DNA of 64,000 nucleotides, taken from IMG/VR virus record IMGVR_UViG_3300045971_000438, positions 92,134-156,133 of that record. One strand, 5' to 3'. The notes below the pieces were generated by a model. It had not been told where the DNA came from and ran no database searches. It saw nothing but the letters and a program-made list of their open reading frames with translations. How positions within the stretch are numbered: position 1 is the first letter of the stretch; each line of letters opens with the position of its first letter. The DNA is from a virus. Below, piece after piece: positions 59,858 to 64,000 of the stretch. Both the position numbers and the translations under genes were made by a program.

Positions 59858-60604
59858 ATGACAATTTCTACAATTCATGGCTCACAGATACGGTTGGGAG
59901 CGATTACTGCCGCCCACTTGGCTGCGAGTGCAAAATATATCAGTAATGCCTTTAATTATGTAGGTACTATTGAAGGTGGTTTAACAGGTTCAGGTACAGA
60001 CCTTTCGTTACAAAGTGCTGACGGAAAAAGACCTGGATCATATTACAAAGTGATTACCGCTGGTTTTTTTAAAGTAGATGCAGGTGCTCAATTTTATGCC
60101 AACATCAATGATGGTCTGGTTTGGAATTTAAGTGGTTCTGTTGATATTATTGATAATACGGGCACTCTTATTTCTGGTGACACTGGTCTTATTGATGTGT
60201 CAGGAACCGTGGATGATGGTTTTACGGTTACGGTTGCAGATGCTTTTACTGGTAGAGTCACTACTCTTGAAACAAATGTTGATACTGTTGCTAATTTAGA
60301 TACCGATTCTAAAAACTTGGTGGGAGCTATTAATGAGCTTCATGCTGCTATAGTACCTCCAGCTCCAGTTTATGTACGGCAACAGCCCACTACAGGTGCT
60401 ATTAATAGCACTAATTTAGATTATACGTTAGAATTTGCTCCTATAGCTGGAACTTTGTTAGCGTATTTGAATGGAATTTTACAGGCACTGACTGATGATT
60501 ATACTTATGCTGCACCTAACGATGTACCTACTGTATCTTTTGTAGAAGGTGGAGCACCTAAAACAGATAGTGTGTTGACGTTCCTTTATTTTAAATTAGG
60601 TTAA
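59858..60604 (+). CDS. Tail fibre protein, paralogue 2 of a tandem pair (248 aa)
   Basis: Collinear with the preceding gene: MTISTIHGSQIRLGAITAAH, FNYVGTIEGGLTGSGTDLSL, QSADGKRPGSYYKVITAGFF, then LVGAINELHAAI and a closing LAYLNGILQALTDDY domain. The central 15-20 residues (VVEPLDPDLQ in copy 1) are missing, and the exposed Thr/Asp-rich loops differ. GGAG Shine-Dalgarno. The two could form mixed or alternative fibre segments; which is unclear. Confidence 0.72.
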   Translation: MTISTIHGSQIRLGAITAAHLAASAKYISNAFNYVGTIEGGLTGSGTDLSLQSADGKRPGSYYKVITAGFFKVDAGAQFYANINDGLVWNLSGSVDIIDNTGTLISGDTGLIDVSGTVDDGFTVTVADAFTGRVTTLETNVDTVANLDTDSKNLVGAINELHAAIVPPAPVYVRQQPTTGAINSTNLDYTLEFAPIAGTLLAYLNGILQALTDDYTYAAPNDVPTVSFVEGGAPKTDSVLTFLYFKLG

Positions 60605-60653
60605 GCTATTGTGGTGGTGAGGGATAAGTCTTGCCACTATTTAAGGAGCTATC

Positions 60654-60920
60654 ATGGCTAGAACACAAATTCGCGGTACTCAGATATTAGATAAGACTAT
60701 TGAACCGATAGATTTGTCTGTTGATTACGCTTTAGCTAATAATGTTTCTTATCAATTTTTGCCTGTTCTTAAACACGACTCTTTTATAGCTAAAGTCCCA
60801 CCACCCCAATTCTTAGCAATTTTTACTCGTAGTCAAACTTACACCCAGTTAGTCATTTATTTGGGACTCTTACCCGTGGTTACTAGAGCGGGTTCTACTG
60901 TGCAGGTGCAATTATCATGA
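60654..60920 (+). CDS. Small tail protein with fibre-type N-terminus, 88 aa
   Basis: The first 25 residues (MARTQIRGTQILDKTIEPID) match the anchoring segment of the two preceding fibre proteins, without their long C-terminal parts. The rest is hydrophobic-polar with an FLAIFTRSQTYTQLVIYLGL stretch that is borderline for a membrane helix but more likely buried strands. AGGAG Shine-Dalgarno. It ends in an ATGA overlap with the next gene. Probably a truncated or adaptor fibre element. Confidence 0.65.
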   Translation: MARTQIRGTQILDKTIEPIDLSVDYALANNVSYQFLPVLKHDSFIAKVPPPQFLAIFTRSQTYTQLVIYLGLLPVVTRAGSTVQVQLS

Positions 60921-61153
60921 CCCAACGTTATCCCTTAGTTTTGAACGGTGTGCAGATTCAGGAAATACAGGCGGGTGAATTTTTAGCTGTGCCAGAGTTG
61001 TTTGCAGACAATGGTGTGGTTTGCAATAAACAAACTATAGATACCAGCATCACATTCCCAGAAGCCACCAATGTTATTTCAGTGGGAACACTAACCATAA
61101 GCCCAGGTGTCACTGTCACTCTGGGTGCAGGCCAGAAATGGTCTATCATTTAA
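60917..61153 (+). CDS. Small beta-rich tail protein, 78 aa
   Basis: Starts in the ATGA overlap. The sequence reads as a short repeat of beta strands (VLNGVQIQEIQAGEFLAVPE, then TNVISVGTLTISPGVTVTLG). The ending TISPGVTVTLGAGQKWSII is the kind of short beta-helix segment found at the tips of phage fibres. No catalytic motif. It is followed after 13 bases by the S74-tipped fibre gene. Confidence 0.65.
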   Translation: MTQRYPLVLNGVQIQEIQAGEFLAVPELFADNGVVCNKQTIDTSITFPEATNVISVGTLTISPGVTVTLGAGQKWSII

Positions 61154-61166
61154 AGGCAGGTTTAAT

Positions 61167-61820
61167 ATGACCACTGTAGTAAAAACTAATAGTTCAGGAT
61201 ATTCGGTCACACCAGGTGTGGATAATATCTTTGAATTTAAAACCAATGATATACTAGCTCTCACAATCAATGCTTCTCAAGTCGTTTCCTTAGTAAATCC
61301 ATTACCTGTAAATTCGGGAGGTATTGGTTTTGCTGCTCCAGGTATGGTTGGTAACATTTTAAGAAGCAATGGCACTATCTGGGAATCAGTAGCACCTACA
61401 CCTACTATTACCGATGACACTACCACCAATGTTCTTCAATATTTGGGTATGTCCAGAGCCACGTCAGGGGCTTGGATCACTGATTATATTTGTACCTCTA
61501 AGTTGAATTTTAATCCGTTTACTGGTGTATTAACTTCCTTTTTATTCAATGCTTCTTCTGACGTGACTCTGAAAGAAAATATTACACCTATTGTAAACGG
61601 TTTGTCTACTATAGAAAGTCTTAATGGTGTTAGTTTCAATTGGAAAGATAGTCAGTTACCATCCATAGGTTTAATTGCTCAGGAAGTTGAAAAGGTTTGT
61701 CCCATATTGGTATCGGAAGAAGATGGTTTAAAGTCTTTGAACTACAATGGCATCATTGGCTTGTTAGTAGAAGCGGTTAAGGAATTGTCGGCACGGGTTA
61801 AAGAATTGGAGAACGGATAA
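61167..61820 (+). CDS. Tail fibre with C-terminal S74 intramolecular chaperone domain (217 aa)
   Basis: I use ATG 61167 (GGCAGG Shine-Dalgarno); the frame is open upstream inside the previous gene. Residues 1-125 are fibre strands. Residues 126-217 match the peptidase S74 chaperone: SSDVTLKENITPIVNGLSTI, IGLIAQEVEKVCP, LNYNGIIGLLVEAVKEL, ending in a coiled coil. Ser131 and Lys136 fit the five-residue-spaced Ser/Lys dyad that cuts the chaperone off after trimer folding in endosialidase-type spikes. The stop overlaps the RCC1 gene start. At 217 residues this is a very short fibre. Confidence 0.85.
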   Translation: MTTVVKTNSSGYSVTPGVDNIFEFKTNDILALTINASQVVSLVNPLPVNSGGIGFAAPGMVGNILRSNGTIWESVAPTPTITDDTTTNVLQYLGMSRATSGAWITDYICTSKLNFNPFTGVLTSFLFNASSDVTLKENITPIVNGLSTIESLNGVSFNWKDSQLPSIGLIAQEVEKVCPILVSEEDGLKSLNYNGIIGLLVEAVKELSARVKELENG

Positions 61821-62980
61821 TGGCCTCTAACTATACTGAAGATGACCCTGTTTTTGGCACTGTAGACTTGGATGACGAGTATATAACTGATGCTTGGTTG
61901 GTTGACAGATATGTGGGTAATACATTATGGTCTTTTGGATATAATAATAATGGACAATTAGGTAACGGTACAATTATTGATTATTCTAGCCCTATTCAGA
62001 TAGGTTCACTAACTAACTGGAAACAAGTTGCTTGTGAATATAGACATACTTTAGCTATTAAAACTGACGGCACTTTATGGGCTTGTGGATATAATGATTA
62101 TGGGCAATTAGGTAACGGTACAGCTATTTATTATTCTAGTCCTATTCAAGTAGGTAGCTTAACTAATTGGAAACAAGTTGCTGGTGGATATAAAAATACT
62201 TTAGCTATTAAAACAGATAATACATTATGGGCTTGTGGATATAATTATTATGGACAATTAGGCAACGATACAACTATTGCTTATTCAAGTCCAATCCAAA
62301 TTGGTAGTCTGACTAACTGGAAACAAGTTGCTTGTGGGCGCTATCACACTGTAGCCATTAAGACAGACGGCACTTTATGGAGTTGTGGATATAATTATTA
62401 TGCTCAATTAGGTAATGGTACAGTTATTAAATATTCTAGTCCTATCCAAATTGGTTCATTGACTGATTGGAAACAAGTAGTTAGTGAGCAATACTCTACA
62501 TTAGCTATTAAGACAAATGGAACTTTATGGGCTTTTGGATATAATGGTAATGGACAATTAGGCAATGGTACAACCATTAATTACTCTAGTCCTATTCAAA
62601 TTGGTTCATTGACTAATTGGAAACAAGTTGCTGGTGGATATTTTTTTACTGTAGCCATTAAGACAGATGGAACTTTATGGGGGTTTGGTACTAATTCTTA
62701 TGGACAATTAGGCAATAATACACGTATTCATTATTCCAGCCCCATTCAAGTAGGTAGCTTAACTGACTGGAAACAAGTTGCTTGTGGAAATAGTACTTTA
62801 GCTATTAAAACTGACGGCACTTTATGGGCTTTTGGATATAATGATTATGGACAGTTAGGTAATAGCACATCTATTAATTATTCCAGCCCTATCCAAATAA
62901 GCAGCCTGACTAATTGGAAACAAGTTGCTTGTGGAGATAAACATACTGTAGCAGTCACATTTAAAGATATAGGAGATTAA
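61820..62980 (+). CDS. Seven-bladed RCC1-like beta-propeller tail protein (386 aa)
   Basis: After a 35-residue leader the protein is seven repeats of about 50 residues, each LWxFGYNxxGQLGNGTxIxY-SSPIQIGSLTNWKQVAxG followed by a HTLAIKTDGT-type turn. Seven RCC1-type units predict a closed seven-bladed propeller, a fold used for binding partners and, in bacteria and phages, probably surface ligands. DNA of the repeats is also very similar. A second RCC1 gene starts 661 bases after this stop. Surface loops (for example YxxxxxYSS) vary between repeats. Probably a receptor-binding tip. Confidence 0.82.
   Translation: MASNYTEDDPVFGTVDLDDEYITDAWLVDRYVGNTLWSFGYNNNGQLGNGTIIDYSSPIQIGSLTNWKQVACEYRHTLAIKTDGTLWACGYNDYGQLGNGTAIYYSSPIQVGSLTNWKQVAGGYKNTLAIKTDNTLWACGYNYYGQLGNDTTIAYSSPIQIGSLTNWKQVACGRYHTVAIKTDGTLWSCGYNYYAQLGNGTVIKYSSPIQIGSLTDWKQVVSEQYSTLAIKTNGTLWAFGYNGNGQLGNGTTINYSSPIQIGSLTNWKQVAGGYFFTVAIKTDGTLWGFGTNSYGQLGNNTRIHYSSPIQVGSLTDWKQVACGNSTLAIKTDGTLWAFGYNDYGQLGNSTSINYSSPIQISSLTNWKQVACGDKHTVAVTFKDIGD
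61930..62900. repeat. Seven tandem approx. 150-bp repeats encoding RCC1 blades
   Basis: The unit contains GGACAATTAGGTAACGGTAC-like, ATTCTAGTCCTATTCAA-like and TGGAAACAAGTTGCTTGTGG-like stretches repeated with few changes through the gene, and again from 63770 to the window end. Confidence 0.85.
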
Positions 62981-62982
62981 AA

Positions 62983-63639
62983 ATGCAATATTTACTGACC
63001 GAAAACAAATCTGTACTGCTAGGCCCGATTGATTGGAAACCAAGATTCATACAATCAGAGCTAGATGATTTAGAGGTAGACTTTAAAATACCTATCGCAG
63101 AACCAGGTTATTTGGCTATTAATGAAACCTTGGAAATTATTCCGGTAATCACGTCTTATAAGCCAGCCGTGGATTTCAATTTTGAACATTTGGCAGGGCC
63201 ATTCTATACCTTCACCAACAATGGGGCACATGAAGTCTATAGCTCCTATCGTTTGTCGTTAGACATTATCAAGGAGAATTTACATGCCATTGCTGCAATG
63301 GCAAGGTTCAGAAAGGAAGAACTGGGTACTAAAACCACTATCCAGAACTTGGAAGTGACTGTAGACACCACCCGAAGTAGCAGAAACATCTTCGTACAAA
63401 AATACTTATTGATGAGTGAGTCTGATACTGTGTTGTTAAAGTTTGCTGAAGGTTGGTTTACGGTGACTAAAGCAGAATTAGGTCAAGTTGTGCAAGCGGG
63501 TAATAATTATATCCAAGCTCAATTCGATGCTGAAAAGGTTAAGTTGGGTGAGATAGATGCTCATGACACTTTTGAAGGTCTGCAAGCTGTAGTTATTATA
63601 CCACTACCTGAAGTACCAGAAGCTCCTTTAGGAGGCTGA
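62983..63639 (+). CDS. Tail fibre assembly-like protein (DUF4376-like C-terminus), 218 aa
   Basis: The first 130 residues carry no motif that I recognise. Residues 115-200 (LEVTVDTTRSSRNIFVQKYL, LKFAEGWFTVTKAELGQVVQ, then AGNNYIQAQFDAEK) resemble the DUF4376-type domain found in fibre-associated phage proteins. Such genes commonly follow a receptor-binding protein gene and help its folding or attachment. Here the gene sits between two RCC1 propeller genes. GGAG Shine-Dalgarno two bases after the RCC1 stop. Confidence 0.6.
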   Translation: MQYLLTENKSVLLGPIDWKPRFIQSELDDLEVDFKIPIAEPGYLAINETLEIIPVITSYKPAVDFNFEHLAGPFYTFTNNGAHEVYSSYRLSLDIIKENLHAIAAMARFRKEELGTKTTIQNLEVTVDTTRSSRNIFVQKYLLMSESDTVLLKFAEGWFTVTKAELGQVVQAGNNYIQAQFDAEKVKLGEIDAHDTFEGLQAVVIIPLPEVPEAPLGG

Positions 63640-63640
63640 T

Positions 63641-64000
63641 ATGCTGACCGGATTTAAGACTATAGACCCTAATACAGGTAATGCTAATGATTTGGGTGAA
63701 CGGTATCTGACTAAAGACTATATGCTCGATGCTTATCCTAACTTGATTCCAGGTATGAACCCTAGTGGGTTGTGGAGTTTTGGATATAATGGTTTTGGGC
63801 AATTAGGTAACGATACACGTATTAATTATTCTTCTCCTATTCAAGTAGGTAGTCTGACTAACTGGAAACAAGTTACTTGTGGGCGTTACCATAGTGCAGC
63901 TATTAAAACAGACGGCACTTTATGGGCTTTTGGCGATAATTATAGTGGACAATTAGGTAACGGTACAACCATTGGTTACTCCAGCCCTATTCAAATTGGT
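63641..64000 (+). CDS. Second RCC1-like beta-propeller tail protein, 5' part (cut by window end)
   Basis: ATG 63641 with a GGAGG Shine-Dalgarno opens a frame still open at the window end (120 codons). The leader MLTGFKTIDPNTGNANDLGE differs from that of the first RCC1 protein except for a shared pattern LxDEYITDAWLVDRY/GERYLTKDYMLDAY. The blades start at LWSFGYNGFGQLGNDTRIN and continue TLWAFGDNYSGQLGNGT. The blade DNA is nearly the same as in 61820-62980, so the two genes could exchange blades by recombination. Confidence 0.85.
   Translation, partial: MLTGFKTIDPNTGNANDLGERYLTKDYMLDAYPNLIPGMNPSGLWSFGYNGFGQLGNDTRINYSSPIQVGSLTNWKQVTCGRYHSAAIKTDGTLWAFGDNYSGQLGNGTTIGYSSPIQIG

Noticed and set aside
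1-64000. Many open frames on the minus strand (for example 12401-12859, 40560-40880, 55816-56082)
   Set aside because: All lie opposite better-supported + strand genes, lack convincing ribosome-binding sites and show no protein-like motifs. The window appears to be transcribed in one direction.
61930-64000. CRISPR-like array in the 62-64 kb repeats
   Set aside because: The repeats are about 150 bp, in frame, and encode RCC1 blades; there are no short palindromic repeats with unique spacers.

Overview
This window is the packaging and virion-structure part of a tailed double-stranded DNA phage (Caudoviricetes). Essentially all genes lie on the + strand, tightly packed, with many ATGA/TAATG stop-start overlaps, and the DNA is AT-rich by eye. 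A class II ribonucleotide reductase fragment is followed by the order terminase small (putative) - terminase large - portal - prohead protease - HK97-fold capsid - head-tail connectors - tail tube - frameshifted tail chaperones - very long tape measure. This is the classical layout of a siphovirus with a long non-contractile tail. The tape measure is about 2850 residues after intein removal, which at about 0.15 nm per residue suggests a tail of roughly 0.4 micrometres (inference). The B12-dependent reductase and a single HIP1-type palindrome (GGGCGATCGCCC) are compatible with a cyanobacterial host, but this is weak evidence.

Layout. 1-0.8 kb: 3' end of nrdJ, then a near-consensus sigma70 promoter. 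0.86-4 kb: small genes, a putative small terminase, a frame-disrupted small gene, and TerL. 4-11.4 kb: portal, protease-scaffold fusion, capsid, connectors and tail tube. 11.5-13.2 kb: a homing endonuclease gene, then tail chaperone G/GT with a clear -1 slippery site. 13.3-22.9 kb: tape measure with an in-frame LAGLIDADG intein. 22.9-31.3 kb: tail-tip and hub genes, interrupted by a second homing endonuclease gene. 31.3-47 kb: repeated receptor-binding cassettes with LamG and carboxypeptidase-regulatory-like modules, then a 2009-residue repetitive beta-rich protein. 47.1-49.1 kb: a small tail-associated gene split by a group I intron, followed by an HNH endonuclease gene with its own promoter. 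49.1-57.8 kb: more tail-fibre-like genes, including a subtilase-fold protein that has lost its catalytic residues. 57.8-64 kb: collar/fibre accessory genes, a collagen-like protein, an S74 chaperone-tipped fibre, and two RCC1 beta-propeller proteins on either side of a fibre-assembly-like gene.

Selfish DNA is the most striking theme. Two paralogous AP2-type endonuclease genes, one remnant of the same family, an intein, and a group I intron with an adjacent HNH gene all sit in tail genes within about 37 kb. Two homologous, oppositely oriented elements of about 80 bp lie just downstream of endonuclease genes. The second theme is modular amplification of host-recognition proteins: repeated A/B cassettes, six LamG units in one protein, and duplicated RCC1 propellers with near-identical DNA repeats.
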